From the NCBI GenBank assembly GCA_947646015.1, contig CANSEY010000009.1, positions 62,001-126,000 on the forward strand: a DNA stretch of 64,000 nucleotides, in the 5' to 3' direction. Origin of the DNA: an uncultured Bacteroides sp. GTDB lineage: Bacteria; Bacteroidota; Bacteroidia; Bacteroidales; Bacteroidaceae. This document shows, piece by piece, positions 17,337 to 27,184 of the stretch (its first letter is position 1; the number at the start of each line of letters is the position of its first letter). The notes beneath the pieces were generated by a model. It had not been told where the DNA came from. It worked only from the letters and a program-made list of their open reading frames with translations, and made no database searches. Position numbers and translations under genes: made by a program.

Positions 17337-18311
17337 ATGAAGAAAGAAGATTTAAGAATTGTATATATGGGGACTCCGGACTTTGCCGTGGAAGCCCTGC
17401 AATGTCTGGTTGAAGGCGGTTATAATGTGGTTGGAGTGATTACGATGCCCGATAAACCTGCCGGTCGCGGACATAAAATTCAGTATTCTCCGGTAAAGCA
17501 ATATGCACTGGATCATCAACTGCCTTTGTTGCAACCGGAAAAACTGAAAGATGAAGAATTCATTCAGGCGTTACGTGAGTGGAAAGCCGATCTACAGATT
17601 GTTGTAGCTTTTCGTATGTTGCCGGAAGTGGTATGGAATATGCCACGTCTGGGAACTTTTAATCTCCATGCTTCTCTGCTTCCGCAATACCGTGGAGCAG
17701 CGCCTATAAACTGGGCAGTGATCAACGGAGACACCGAAACAGGTATTACTACTTTTTTCCTGAAACATGAAATAGATACGGGGGAAGTAATCCAGCAAGT
17801 ACGTATTCCCATTGCCGATACGGACAATGTAGAGATTGTGCATGACAAGTTGATGCATTTGGGCGGTCGGTTGGTTATAGAAACTGTAGACGCTATTCTG
17901 GAGGGAAAGGTGAAATCAATTCCTCAGGAAGAAATGGCAGTGGCAGGCGAACTTCGTCCGGCTCCGAAGATTTTTAAAGAGACCTGCCGAATTGACTGGA
18001 ATCAGCCGGTGAAACGGGTTTATGATTTTATTCGTGGGCTTTCGCCTTATCCGGCTGCATGGAGTGAGTTGGTGAATCCGGAAGGGGAAGCGGTTGTCGT
18101 GAAAATCTTTGAGAGTGAGAAGTTGCCAAAGGTGCATACGTTGGCTCCCGGAAGCATTGTTACTGATGGAAAAAACTTTTTGAGAGTGGCTGTGCCGGAT
18201 GGATTTGTAAATGTCCTTTCGTTGCAGTTGCCTGGTAAAAAGAGACTGAAGACAGATGAACTTTTACGTGGATTCCATCTGACTGAAGCATTTAAGATGA
18301 AGGCTGTGTAA
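17337..18311 (+). CDS. fmt: methionyl-tRNA formyltransferase
   Basis: This 324-aa enzyme transfers a formyl group from 10-formyl-THF to initiator Met-tRNA. The N-terminal formyltransferase domain shows RIVYMGTPDFAVEAL, the LHASLLPQYRGAAPI block with the catalytic His, and a downstream GDTETGITTF segment with the catalytic Asp. The C-terminal OB-like tRNA-binding domain begins near residue 205 (YDFIRGLSPYPAAW). The length is standard. It starts 94 nt after the CLC gene, and no promoter box with good spacing was found in that gap. Confidence 0.97.
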   Translation: MKKEDLRIVYMGTPDFAVEALQCLVEGGYNVVGVITMPDKPAGRGHKIQYSPVKQYALDHQLPLLQPEKLKDEEFIQALREWKADLQIVVAFRMLPEVVWNMPRLGTFNLHASLLPQYRGAAPINWAVINGDTETGITTFFLKHEIDTGEVIQQVRIPIADTDNVEIVHDKLMHLGGRLVIETVDAILEGKVKSIPQEEMAVAGELRPAPKIFKETCRIDWNQPVKRVYDFIRGLSPYPAAWSELVNPEGEAVVVKIFESEKLPKVHTLAPGSIVTDGKNFLRVAVPDGFVNVLSLQLPGKKRLKTDELLRGFHLTEAFKMKAV

Positions 18312-18441
18312 TAACAGATAGTGCATTATCCTTTTGGGATATGAGCCGATCCCGTTGATTATAATTATGAATTTGAAATAGCAGAAAAAGAATTTCTGCC
18401 AAATAAATTGTTATTGAGGGGGAGCCCTGATGTTTTTTTGT

Positions 18442-18449
18442 TAATTTTG
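18442..18449 (+). promoter_or_regulatory. -7 promoter box upstream of rpe
   Basis: TAATTTTG matches the TAnnTTTG consensus and lies 16 nt before the first possible start of rpe; the -33 element is poor. Confidence 0.4.
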
Positions 18450-18465
18450 TGCTATTATTTTAAGA

Positions 18466-19125
18466 ATGATGAATATGAAACCAATTATATCCCCTTCTAT
18501 CCTTTCTGCAGATTTCGCATATCTGGCAAAGGACATTGAGATGATCAACCGTAGTGAAGCAGACTGGGTACACATTGATATTATGGACGGAGTATTTGTG
18601 CCGAACATATCTTTCGGCTTTCCGGTACTGAAATATGTAGCTAAGTTAACTTCAAAGCCGTTGGATGTACATCTGATGATAGTCAATCCGGAAAAGTTTA
18701 TTCCTGAAGTGAAGGCATTGGGTGCCCACATCATGAATGTGCATTACGAGGCATGTCCTCACTTACACCGGGTCGTGCAACAGATTCGTGAAGCAGGTAT
18801 GCAACCAGCGGTCACTATCAATCCGGCCACTCCGATAACCCTGTTGCAGGATATTATCCGGGATGTATATATGGTGCTGGTTATGAGTGTGAACCCCGGA
18901 TTTGGCGGACAAAAATTTATTGAACACTCGGTAGAGAAAGTGAAAGAGCTTCGTGAACTGATTGAGCGTACCGGATCTAAAGCACTGATCGAAGTTGATG
19001 GAGGGGTAAATCTGGAAACAGGCGCCCGTCTGATAGCTGCCGGGGCAGATGCATTGGTGGCAGGAAATGCTATCTTTGCTGCTGAGAATCCGGAAGGAAT
19101 GATTCACGCCATGAAAGGGCTGTAG
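18466..19125 (+). CDS. rpe: ribulose-phosphate 3-epimerase
   Basis: This 219-aa TIM-barrel enzyme interconverts ribulose 5-phosphate and xylulose 5-phosphate in the pentose phosphate pathway. Signature segments are ISPSILSADFAYLAKDI, WVHIDIMDGVFVPNIS (metal His and Asp), LDVHLMI, VLVMSVNPGFGGQKFI and the phosphate-binding IEVDGGVNLET. Three ATG codons (18466, 18469, 18475) are possible starts, and the third gives the classical MKPIISPS beginning. The comEC-like gene follows after 9 nt. Confidence 0.97.
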   Translation: MMNMKPIISPSILSADFAYLAKDIEMINRSEADWVHIDIMDGVFVPNISFGFPVLKYVAKLTSKPLDVHLMIVNPEKFIPEVKALGAHIMNVHYEACPHLHRVVQQIREAGMQPAVTINPATPITLLQDIIRDVYMVLVMSVNPGFGGQKFIEHSVEKVKELRELIERTGSKALIEVDGGVNLETGARLIAAGADALVAGNAIFAAENPEGMIHAMKGL

Positions 19126-19134
19126 AGCCGTCTT

Positions 19135-21234
19135 GTGAACTTTCAGTATTTACACCGATATCCTTTTATACGCCTGCTATTCCCTCTGATAGCAGGCTTT
19201 CTTGTTGGCAATGGGTTGTTTTTTAGGGGAGTCTATGTTTCGAAGGGCGTGCTGGTAGGAGGGCTGGCAGGATTATTTCTTCTGCTCCTAGTCGTTTATT
19301 TTTCTCACCGTTACTCTTTACGTTGGATGTTCGGCTGTATTTTGTACCTGTTCGTGTTTTTGGGCGGAGCAGGTGGAATAAATCAGGCTTTGCAACAGAC
19401 GCTTTATTCTTTTTCGGAACAAAAATGTGTTTACCGGGCTGTAGTGTCGGAACAACCGGAGCCGAAGGAACATAGCTTCCTTTGTCGGGCATTTTTGGAG
19501 GAAAGGCAGGATTCAGTGTGCACCATGCCGGTAAATCGAAAAGTTTTGCTTTATATATCGAAGGATTCATTGTCCGAAGGGTTACGTAGTGGGGATGAGT
19601 TAATATTTTTTGCCCATGTATCTCCACCTTCAAATAATGGTAATCCCGATGAATTTGATTATGCGCGTTATCTGCGCTACAAAGGGATTAGCGGGATTGC
19701 TTTTGTTGCAAGTGGGAATTGGAAAATTACCGGATATCGGTTTTCCCGATCATGCAGGCAGATTGCATTGGAATACCGGGATCGGATTCTTGACCAATAT
19801 CGTGCTTTGAAGTTTAATCCGGATGAATTTGCCGTACTTGCCGCACTTACGGTAGGTTATAAGGAGGAGTTGAGCGAAGATATTCGGGAAACTTACTCTG
19901 TATCGGGAGCCAGTCATGTACTGGCACTTTCCGGACTTCATATCGGGTTTCTGTATATGATGCTTCTGTTTTTTCTGAAGTGGCTGCCAGGGAATACTTT
20001 TGGTGTGAGACTTTTTCGTGCGGTAGTGATAATTACCGCATTGTGGGGATTCGCTTTTTTTACCGGTCTCTCTCCTTCGGTCGTCCGTTCCGTTATCATG
20101 TTTTCACTGTTGGCTTTGTCGGTTTTATCCCGGCGTACAGGTATTTCACTCAATACACTTGCATTGACTGCATGTATCATGTTGGTGGTTCATCCTTTTT
20201 GGCTGTTCGATGTAGGATTTCAACTTTCATTTTCAGCAGTTGCAGCTATTCTGTTATTATATCCCTGGCTGTTCCGCCAATTGCCGGTCGGTAATAGCTT
20301 GTTAAAGAAGGTATGGGCATTAATGAGTGTTTCGCTTGCTGCACAAATAGGTACTGCTCCTTTGGTTTTATTGTATTTCTCCAGATTTCCTACTCATTTT
20401 TTGCTGACTAATCTGTTGGTAATTCCACTTGTTTCAGGCATCATGTATGCAACGGTCGCATTGCTGGTACTCACCCCTTTTCCTATGCTTTATACAGGAT
20501 TTTCAGTGGTAGTGAGATCTCTTGTTGATTGGTTGAATACTATGGTCCGTTGGGTGGAACATTTACCGTTGGCATCTATAGATCGTGTCTGGATCTATCC
20601 GACAGAAGCTTTTGCTTTTTATCTGGTCTTGTTGATCGGTATACGTTATAAAGTAGTGCGCAGTTTGAAATGTTTATATGTTTTTGGTATTTGTATCTTG
20701 GCTATGGGAAGTTTTCATTGGGTGAGCAGAATGATGGACCGTCCGGTGCAAAGCATTGTTTTCTATAATGTCCGGGGATGTCCGGTGGTGCATTGTATCG
20801 AAGCTTGTGGTAAGTCGTGGCTGGCTTATGCGGACAGCATTCCGGATGAAAGACGGCTTTCGCGTGCAGTAGCCGGATATTGGAATAGACTGCATCTGGA
20901 TGTTCCGGTTGCTATAACAGACAATTTTCATTCGTCCGGTTTTTGGATGCAGGATCATTTGCTTATGTTCGGTAATAAACGTATCTGTATGGTTAGTGAC
21001 AATCGTTGGCGGAACAAAACCGTTGCTGAATCGTTAAACATAGATTATTTGTATGTATGCAAAGGCTATACAGGGAAGTTGGAGTCATTGGTAGGTTTGT
21101 TTCATTGCCGGGAAGTTATTTTGGATTCTTCTCTGTCTGCTTATTATAAAGAGGCTTATAGTGAAGAATGTCGCCGGTTGGGGTTGCATTTTATCTCCCT
21201 TTCCGACGAAGGTTCTGTGAGGTTTTTGCTCTAA
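19135..21234 (+). CDS. ComEC/Rec2-family membrane protein
   Basis: This 699-aa polytopic membrane protein has an N-terminal DUF4131 region and the ComEC/Rec2 competence domain (about residues 235-510) with the hallmark SHVLALSGLHIGFLY. In competent bacteria ComEC is the channel for single-stranded DNA across the inner membrane. The C-terminal part (from about 540) does not show the HxHxDH metal motif of the lactamase-like nuclease domain found in many ComEC proteins. It starts at a GTG 9 nt after rpe, so translation is probably coupled. No other competence genes are in the window, so DNA uptake is not implied. Confidence 0.88.
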   Translation: MNFQYLHRYPFIRLLFPLIAGFLVGNGLFFRGVYVSKGVLVGGLAGLFLLLLVVYFSHRYSLRWMFGCILYLFVFLGGAGGINQALQQTLYSFSEQKCVYRAVVSEQPEPKEHSFLCRAFLEERQDSVCTMPVNRKVLLYISKDSLSEGLRSGDELIFFAHVSPPSNNGNPDEFDYARYLRYKGISGIAFVASGNWKITGYRFSRSCRQIALEYRDRILDQYRALKFNPDEFAVLAALTVGYKEELSEDIRETYSVSGASHVLALSGLHIGFLYMMLLFFLKWLPGNTFGVRLFRAVVIITALWGFAFFTGLSPSVVRSVIMFSLLALSVLSRRTGISLNTLALTACIMLVVHPFWLFDVGFQLSFSAVAAILLLYPWLFRQLPVGNSLLKKVWALMSVSLAAQIGTAPLVLLYFSRFPTHFLLTNLLVIPLVSGIMYATVALLVLTPFPMLYTGFSVVVRSLVDWLNTMVRWVEHLPLASIDRVWIYPTEAFAFYLVLLIGIRYKVVRSLKCLYVFGICILAMGSFHWVSRMMDRPVQSIVFYNVRGCPVVHCIEACGKSWLAYADSIPDERRLSRAVAGYWNRLHLDVPVAITDNFHSSGFWMQDHLLMFGNKRICMVSDNRWRNKTVAESLNIDYLYVCKGYTGKLESLVGLFHCREVILDSSLSAYYKEAYSEECRRLGLHFISLSDEGSVRFLL

Positions 21235-21250
21235 GTACAAAGATTTATCG

Positions 21251-21258
21251 TATTTTTG
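21251..21258 (+). promoter_or_regulatory. -7 promoter box before the DHH phosphoesterase gene
   Basis: TATTTTTG matches TAnnTTTG and precedes the ATG at 21286 by 27 nt. It overlaps an alternative in-frame TTG start at 21256, which argues for the later start. Confidence 0.5.
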
Positions 21259-21285
21259 CCAACTCAATATTTATACAAACAAGTT

Positions 21286-22317
21286 ATGCTGACTAAAGTG
21301 ATTGCTCAGGCTCATATTGATCATTTTACCAAATGGTTTGAACGGGCCGACAAAATAGTAATTGTATCTCATGTGTCACCTGATGGAGATGCCATTGGTT
21401 CATCATTGGGATTGTATCATTTTTTGGATTCTCAAGATAAAATTGTTAATGTGATTGTCCCCAATGCTTTTCCCGATTTTTTGAAATGGATGCCGGGTAG
21501 TAAGGATATTTTGCTGTATGACCGTTACCAGGAATTTGCCGACAAGCTGATTATGGAGGCGGATGTCATTTGTTGTCTTGACTTTAATGCGCTGAAGCGT
21601 ATTGATGAAATGAGTGATATAGTGGCCGCTTCACCGGGGCGCAAAATAATGATAGACCACCATCTTTATCCTGAAGATTTTTGCAGAATCACCATTTCAC
21701 ATCCTGAGATTTCCTCTACTTCCGAACTGGTGTTTCGATTGATTTGCCGGATGGGATATTTTAGTGATATCTCCAAAGAAGGAGCCGAATGTATCTATAC
21801 GGGCATGATGACAGATACCGGAGGGTTCACTTATAACTCTAATAATCGTGAAATCTATTTCATCATCAGTGAGTTACTCTCAAAAGGAATCGATAAAGAT
21901 GATATTTACCGGAAAGTCTACAATACTTATTCCGAAAGCCGTTTGCGTCTGATGGGATATGTGTTATCGAATATGAAGGTGTATAAAGATTACAATTCCG
22001 CCCTTATTTCACTGACAAAGGAAGAACAGGGCAAATTTGATTATATCAAAGGGGATAGCGAGGGGTTTGTCAACATACCTCTGTCTATCAAGAATGTCTG
22101 TTTTTCTTGTTTTCTACGTGAGGACACTGAAAAGAAAATGATTAAGATTTCTCTCCGTTCAGTAGGTAAGTTTCCTTGTAATCGGTTAGCTGCGGAATTT
22201 TTCAATGGCGGCGGGCATCTCAATGCGTCCGGAGGGGAATTTTACGGTACTATGGAAGAGGCTGTAAAAGTGTTTGAACAAGCATTGGAGAAATATAAAC
22301 CACTTTTGAAAGAATAA
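21286..22317 (+). CDS. DHH/DHHA1 family phosphoesterase (NrnA-like nanoRNase/pAp phosphatase)
   Basis: This 343-aa protein has the DHH phosphoesterase layout: HVSPDGDAIGSSLG (motif I), an Asp in CCLDFNAL, IDHHLYPE (the DHH motif), and TGMMTDTGGF, then a DHHA1 domain ending FNGGGHLNASGG. It is most like NrnA-type enzymes that degrade 2-5 nt RNA and 3'-phosphoadenosine 5'-phosphate. The start at 21286 (MLTKVIAQAH) is preferred; an upstream TTG at 21256 overlaps the promoter box. It stands as a single gene followed by a 140-nt spacer. Confidence 0.9.
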   Translation: MLTKVIAQAHIDHFTKWFERADKIVIVSHVSPDGDAIGSSLGLYHFLDSQDKIVNVIVPNAFPDFLKWMPGSKDILLYDRYQEFADKLIMEADVICCLDFNALKRIDEMSDIVAASPGRKIMIDHHLYPEDFCRITISHPEISSTSELVFRLICRMGYFSDISKEGAECIYTGMMTDTGGFTYNSNNREIYFIISELLSKGIDKDDIYRKVYNTYSESRLRLMGYVLSNMKVYKDYNSALISLTKEEQGKFDYIKGDSEGFVNIPLSIKNVCFSCFLREDTEKKMIKISLRSVGKFPCNRLAAEFFNGGGHLNASGGEFYGTMEEAVKVFEQALEKYKPLLKE

Positions 22318-22426
22318 AGTGGTAAGTTGACGGTTGGCTCATCGCTCTTCCGTTAAAAGTTGAAAGTCAAAGGTTAAAAGACTTGAACTTTCTGCTTTTA
22401 AATCTAAAGATTCGACTAATTTAAAA

Positions 22427-22434
22427 TACATTTG
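22427..22434 (+). promoter_or_regulatory. -7 promoter box before the DUF4827 gene
   Basis: TACATTTG fits TAnnTTTG, 25 nt upstream of the start. The preceding 22355-22410 is a low-complexity inverted stretch (TTAAAAG...CTTTTAA) of a kind common between Bacteroidota genes. Confidence 0.5.
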
Positions 22435-22459
22435 TACGGAATATACTTAAGATACAGAA

Positions 22460-23104
22460 ATGAAAAAACTTCTATTGTTATTTTTTTCCTTGTTAGCCTT
22501 TGGATATATGTTCCAGGCTTGCGACAATTCGAAGACTTATGCTGAAATGCTGGATGAAGAGAAAGACGCAGTAAACGCCTTTATTAAAAAACACAATATC
22601 CAGACTATTTCCGAGAGTGACTTTGAAGCAAACGGATATAAAACGGATACGACCAAGAACGAATACGTGGCTTTCTCAAACGGAGTCTACATGCAAATTG
22701 TGGATAAGGGTATAGTTACCGATAAACCGGAAAATGACTCTATCAAGAATAACAATATTGTAGCCGTACGCTTTGTAGAGCACGACATCAAGGCGAACGA
22801 TACCACTTGCTTCAATGTGGTGCTTCCCGGTTTCGAAAATTATCCGAATTACTATACTTATCCGGACGTTTTCCGTTATGTGGATAACGGTACTTCAGTA
22901 GCCGGTGTATTTACAGAGGGGTCGATGTATGCCAAATATGGTACGACGGATGTTCCTCCCGGATGGCTGCTTGCTTTAAAGTATGTTACCAATTATGCCC
23001 ATGTGAGAATGATTGTACCTTCGAAGATGGGACATCAGAGTGCAAACCAATATGTAAACCCCTATTTCTACGATATTCGTAAATTTCAGAAAGCATTGAA
23101 CTAA
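22460..23104 (+). CDS. DUF4827 domain-containing lipoprotein
   Basis: This 214-aa protein has a lipoprotein signal (LLLLFFSLLAFGYMFQAC with the lipidated Cys at 21) and a DUF4827 domain covering the rest, recognisable from KTYAEMLDEEKDAVNAFI and the end NQYVNPYFYDIRKFQ. It resembles FKBP-fold-like Bacteroidota lipoproteins, though the function is unknown. It lies 36 nt upstream of glmM on the same strand with no promoter between, so the two probably form one transcript; the pairing with a cell-wall precursor gene hints at an envelope role. Confidence 0.88.
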   Translation: MKKLLLLFFSLLAFGYMFQACDNSKTYAEMLDEEKDAVNAFIKKHNIQTISESDFEANGYKTDTTKNEYVAFSNGVYMQIVDKGIVTDKPENDSIKNNNIVAVRFVEHDIKANDTTCFNVVLPGFENYPNYYTYPDVFRYVDNGTSVAGVFTEGSMYAKYGTTDVPPGWLLALKYVTNYAHVRMIVPSKMGHQSANQYVNPYFYDIRKFQKALN

Positions 23105-23140
23105 AACTACTAAATAACCAATTTTCTAAAACAACAACCT

Positions 23141-24529
23141 ATGACTCTAATCAAATCTATCTCTGGTATCCGTGGAACCATTGGCGGAGGCGCAGGCGAA
23201 GGACTGAACCCGCTTGACATTGTAAAATTCACGTCGGCTTATGCCACTTTGATTCGCAAAACATGCAAATCAAAAAGTAACAAGATAGTAGTGGGCCGTG
23301 ATGCCCGCATTTCCGGTGAGATGGTAAAGAATGTCGTAGTCGGTACCTTGATGGGTATGGGCTGGGACGTAGTTGATATCGATCTTGCTTCTACTCCGAC
23401 AACCGAACTGGCTGTTACAATGGAAGGGGCTTGTGGCGGTATCATTCTGACTGCATCACATAACCCCAAACAATGGAATGCATTGAAATTGCTGAATGAG
23501 CATGGAGAATTCCTGAATGCAGCCGAAGGGCAAGAAGTACTTCGTATTGCTGCTGCCGAGGAGTTCGATTATGCGGATGTCGATCATTTGGGATCTTATC
23601 GCAAAGACTTGACTTATAATAAAAAACATATCGACAGTGTATTGGCACTCGATTTGGTAGACGTTGAGGCTATCAAAAAAGCTGATTTCACAGTGGCTAT
23701 CGACTGTGTGAACTCTGTAGGAGGTATCATTCTGCCCGAATTGTTGGAACGTCTGGGGGTGAAACACGTCGAAAAACTCTATTGTGAACCGACCGGAAAC
23801 TTTGCCCACAATCCGGAACCGTTGGAAAAAAATCTGGGAGATATCATGAACCTGATGAAGGGTGGAAAAGCTGATGTAGCGTTTGTCGTTGACCCGGACG
23901 TAGACCGTTTGGCGATGATCTGCGAAAACGGTGTGATGTATGGTGAAGAATATACACTGGTTACGGTGGCAGACTATGTATTGAAACATACTCCGGGCAA
24001 TACTGTATCCAATCTGAGTTCTACCCGTGCTTTGCGCGACGTAACCCGCAAATATGGTATGGAATACAATGCTTCTGCTGTAGGCGAAGTAAATGTTGTG
24101 ACCAAGATGAAAGCAACAAATGCCGTGATCGGTGGTGAAGGAAACGGTGGAGTGATTTATCCAGCCAGTCACTACGGACGTGATGCTTTGGTAGGTATCG
24201 CATTATTCCTTAGCCATTTGGCACACGAAGGTAAGAAGGTTAGTGAGTTGCGTGCAACCTATCCTCCTTATTTCATTGCCAAGAACCGTGTCGATCTGAC
24301 TCCGGAAATCGATGTAGATGCCATTCTTGCTAAAGTGAAAGATATCTATAAGAATGAAGAGATCAATGATATTGACGGTGTGAAAATTGACTTTGCCGAT
24401 AAGTGGGTACACTTGCGCAAGAGTAATACCGAACCGATCATCCGTATATATAGCGAAGCATCGACTATGGAAGCTGCTGAGGAGATCGGGCAGAAGATTA
24501 TGAACGTAATCAACGAATTGGCTAAGTAA
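23141..24529 (+). CDS. glmM: phosphoglucosamine mutase
   Basis: This 462-aa alpha-D-phosphohexomutase probably converts GlcN-6-P to GlcN-1-P on the way to UDP-GlcNAc. The active phosphoserine is in GIILTASHNPKQWN (S106), the metal loop is FVVDPDVDRLA, the sugar-binding loop GGEGNGGVI, and the C-terminal phosphate loop RKSNTEPIIRIYSEA. The last motif, with SNTEP rather than SGTEP, is common in Bacteroidota members. A phosphomannomutase activity cannot be excluded from sequence. A clear terminator follows. Confidence 0.92.
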   Translation: MTLIKSISGIRGTIGGGAGEGLNPLDIVKFTSAYATLIRKTCKSKSNKIVVGRDARISGEMVKNVVVGTLMGMGWDVVDIDLASTPTTELAVTMEGACGGIILTASHNPKQWNALKLLNEHGEFLNAAEGQEVLRIAAAEEFDYADVDHLGSYRKDLTYNKKHIDSVLALDLVDVEAIKKADFTVAIDCVNSVGGIILPELLERLGVKHVEKLYCEPTGNFAHNPEPLEKNLGDIMNLMKGGKADVAFVVDPDVDRLAMICENGVMYGEEYTLVTVADYVLKHTPGNTVSNLSSTRALRDVTRKYGMEYNASAVGEVNVVTKMKATNAVIGGEGNGGVIYPASHYGRDALVGIALFLSHLAHEGKKVSELRATYPPYFIAKNRVDLTPEIDVDAILAKVKDIYKNEEINDIDGVKIDFADKWVHLRKSNTEPIIRIYSEASTMEAAEEIGQKIMNVINELAK

Positions 24530-24548
24530 GTCATTTAATAAATATACG

Positions 24549-24580
24549 AAAGGCTGTATTGGTAACGATGCAGCCTTTTT
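24549..24580 (+). terminator. terminator after glmM
   Basis: AAGGCTG and CAGCCTT form a short stem with a roughly 15-nt loop, followed directly by seven T residues. Confidence 0.75.
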
Positions 24581-24773
24581 TTATCATAATATAATCCATC
24601 TTTTTTTTAACAAAGTCTATTTTTTCGAAATAATATTTCCCGTTTCTTTGTACCTTCTGTTTTCGGAAATATCATGGGAGAAATCCTTGTCGGATATCGG
24701 AAACGCTGTCTTTCTTTGAAGAAAGGAGGCTTTAGTGAGACGACTCAAAAACTCAAAATAATTTAATAAGAAC

Positions 24774-27083
24774 ATGAAAAAACTGATTCTGCTTCTCATT
24801 TTGATTTTTTCGTTGCCTGTTGCAGCACAAAATTTCACAATCGGGAAGAGCACTTTCCTTTTGAATGGCAAGCCTTTTACGGTTAAGGCTGCCGAGTTGC
24901 ATTATACCCGTATTCCGGCTCCTTACTGGGAGCATCGTATCGAGATGTGTAAGGCATTGGGGATGAATACGATTTGTCTTTATGTATTTTGGAACATCCA
25001 TGAACAGACTGAGGGACAGTTTGACTTTACCGGACAAAATGATATAGCCGCTTTTTGCCGTCTGGCTCAGAAGCATGGGATGTATGTGATTGTACGCCCG
25101 GGTCCTTATGTTTGTGCCGAATGGGAGATGGGCGGACTTCCTTGGTGGTTACTGAAGAAGAAAGATATTGTACTTCGTACACTCGATCCTTATTTTATGG
25201 AGCGCACTGCAATCTTTATGAAAGAAGTCGGAAAACAGCTTGCACCGTTGCAGATTACTCGCGGAGGAAACATTATCATGGTGCAGGTAGAAAATGAATA
25301 TGGTGCTTATGCAGTTGACAAACCCTATGTTTCGGCTATTCGTGATATAGTGAAAAGTGCCGGGTTTACCGAAGTTCCTCTTTTTCAATGTGACTGGAGC
25401 AGTACCTTTGATCGGAATGGATTGGACGATTTGCTCTGGACTATCAATTTTGGTACGGGAGCCAACATTGAACAGCAGTTCAAGCGTCTCAGAGAGGCTC
25501 GTCCGGAGACTCCATTAATGTGTAGTGAGTTCTGGAGTGGATGGTTTGATCATTGGGGACGCAAGCATGAGACCCGTCCTGCCAAAAGCATGGTGCAGGG
25601 CATCAAAGATATGCTTGACCGTAATATTTCATTCAGTCTCTATATGGCCCATGGAGGTACTACTTTCGGGCATTGGGGTGGTGCCAACAATCCGTCTTAC
25701 TCCGCTATGTGTAGTTCTTACGATTACGATGCGCCTATCAGTGAGCCGGGATGGACTACGGACAAATATTTCCAGCTTCGTGATCTGCTGAAAAATTATC
25801 TGCCTGCAGGAGAACAATTGCCTGAGATTCCCGAAGCTTTTCCGGTGATTGAGATACCTGAAGTGGAGTTTACTCAGGTTGCTCCTCTCTTTTCCAATTT
25901 GCCCGAGGCTAAAGAGAGTATGGATATACAACCGATGGAGGCTTTTGATCAGGGGTGGGGAACGATTTTGTATCGGACTACTTTGCAGGAGCCTGTCGAA
26001 AATGGCACTACGATGAAGATCACAGAAGTACATGATTGGGCACAAGTTTTTGCCGATGGTAAATTGTTGGCTCGTCTGGACCGTCGTCGTGGTGAATTTG
26101 TCTTGCAACTGCCGGCTTTGAAGAAAGGAACGCGTATCGACATCCTGGTAGAAGCTATGGGACGCGTTAACTTTGATGAGTCGATTCACGATCGCAAAGG
26201 TATCACTGAAAAAGTAGAACTTGTCCGTGGAAAGCAATCTGCAGAGTTAAAGAATTGGACGGTTTATAGTTTTCCGGTGGATTATTCGTTTGTGCAAGAT
26301 AAAAGATATAAAAATGGGACAGCTCAGACTATGCCTGCGTATTATAGGACTACCTTCCGTTTGGATAAAGTTGGCGATACGTTCCTTGACATGAGTACTT
26401 GGGGTAAAGGTATGGTATGGGTTAATGGCCTTGCTATCGGACGTTTCTGGGAGATTGGTCCGCAGCAGACACTCTTCATGCCCGGTTGTTGGCTCAAAGA
26501 GGGAGAAAATGAAATTATTGTTCTTGATTTGAAAGGCCCTGAGAAAGCATCTATCCGCGGACTGAAGAAGCCCATCTTGGATTGGTTACGCAATGAAGGG
26601 GCTTCTACCCATCGCAAAGAGGGTGAACAACTGGACTTGAGTCGGGAAACTCCCGTTGCCGAAGGTACGTTTGTTCCGGGCAACGGATGGCAGGAAGTTT
26701 GCTTTGATCGTCAGAGTATCGGTCGTTATTTCTGCCTTGAGGCCCTTTCGGCACAAAAAGGAAAGAAGATAGCAGCCATCGCCGAACTTGATGTACTGGG
26801 TGCCGACGGTAAGCCAATTTCACGTGAAAAGTGGAGAATACGCTATGCCGACAGCGAAGAGACACGTAGCGGTAACTGTACGGGAGATAAAGTGTTCGAC
26901 CTTCAGGAATCCACTTACTGGATGACGGTGGCTAAAGATGCTTATCCTCATCAATTAGTCATCGATCTGGGTGGAGACTATACCGTAACCGGTTTCCGCT
27001 ATTTGCCCCGTGCCGAAAAGGGATATCCCGGCATGATAAAAGATTACCGGGTGTACGTCAAAGGGGAAGATTTTCAATACTGA
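24774..27083 (+). CDS. secreted GH35 beta-galactosidase with C-terminal discoidin-like domain
   Basis: This 769-aa protein has a cleavable signal peptide (LILLLILIFSLPVAAQ) and a GH35 catalytic barrel (about residues 25-345). The proton donor is E175 in QVENEYGAY and the nucleophile E252 in LMCSEFWSGWFDHWG. Jelly-roll beta domains follow, and the last about 130 residues (from IAAIAELDVLGADG) look like an F5/8 type C (discoidin) module for carbohydrate binding. It would remove terminal beta-galactose from host or plant glycans in the periplasm or at the surface. It is a lone gene; no SusCD pair is adjacent. Confidence 0.93.
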   Translation: MKKLILLLILIFSLPVAAQNFTIGKSTFLLNGKPFTVKAAELHYTRIPAPYWEHRIEMCKALGMNTICLYVFWNIHEQTEGQFDFTGQNDIAAFCRLAQKHGMYVIVRPGPYVCAEWEMGGLPWWLLKKKDIVLRTLDPYFMERTAIFMKEVGKQLAPLQITRGGNIIMVQVENEYGAYAVDKPYVSAIRDIVKSAGFTEVPLFQCDWSSTFDRNGLDDLLWTINFGTGANIEQQFKRLREARPETPLMCSEFWSGWFDHWGRKHETRPAKSMVQGIKDMLDRNISFSLYMAHGGTTFGHWGGANNPSYSAMCSSYDYDAPISEPGWTTDKYFQLRDLLKNYLPAGEQLPEIPEAFPVIEIPEVEFTQVAPLFSNLPEAKESMDIQPMEAFDQGWGTILYRTTLQEPVENGTTMKITEVHDWAQVFADGKLLARLDRRRGEFVLQLPALKKGTRIDILVEAMGRVNFDESIHDRKGITEKVELVRGKQSAELKNWTVYSFPVDYSFVQDKRYKNGTAQTMPAYYRTTFRLDKVGDTFLDMSTWGKGMVWVNGLAIGRFWEIGPQQTLFMPGCWLKEGENEIIVLDLKGPEKASIRGLKKPILDWLRNEGASTHRKEGEQLDLSRETPVAEGTFVPGNGWQEVCFDRQSIGRYFCLEALSAQKGKKIAAIAELDVLGADGKPISREKWRIRYADSEETRSGNCTGDKVFDLQESTYWMTVAKDAYPHQLVIDLGGDYTVTGFRYLPRAEKGYPGMIKDYRVYVKGEDFQY

Positions 27084-27115
27084 CAGAGGTATTGTTCTAT
27101 AGAGAAAGTGAATAG

Positions 27116-27134
27116 CCGGTTTTATTAGAACCGG
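27116..27134 (+). terminator. weak hairpin after the GH35 gene
   Basis: CCGGTT and AACCGG enclose a 7-nt loop 32 nt after the stop codon. There is no long T-run. Confidence 0.35.
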
Positions 27135-27184
27135 AACTATATATTTTAGGTAATATATCCTACTGAAAGTTAGTTGGATAGTGA

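Noticed and set aside
23456-24172. 238-aa open frame opposite glmM
   Set aside because: Antisense to a complete glmM with all catalytic motifs; His/Phe-rich shadow composition.
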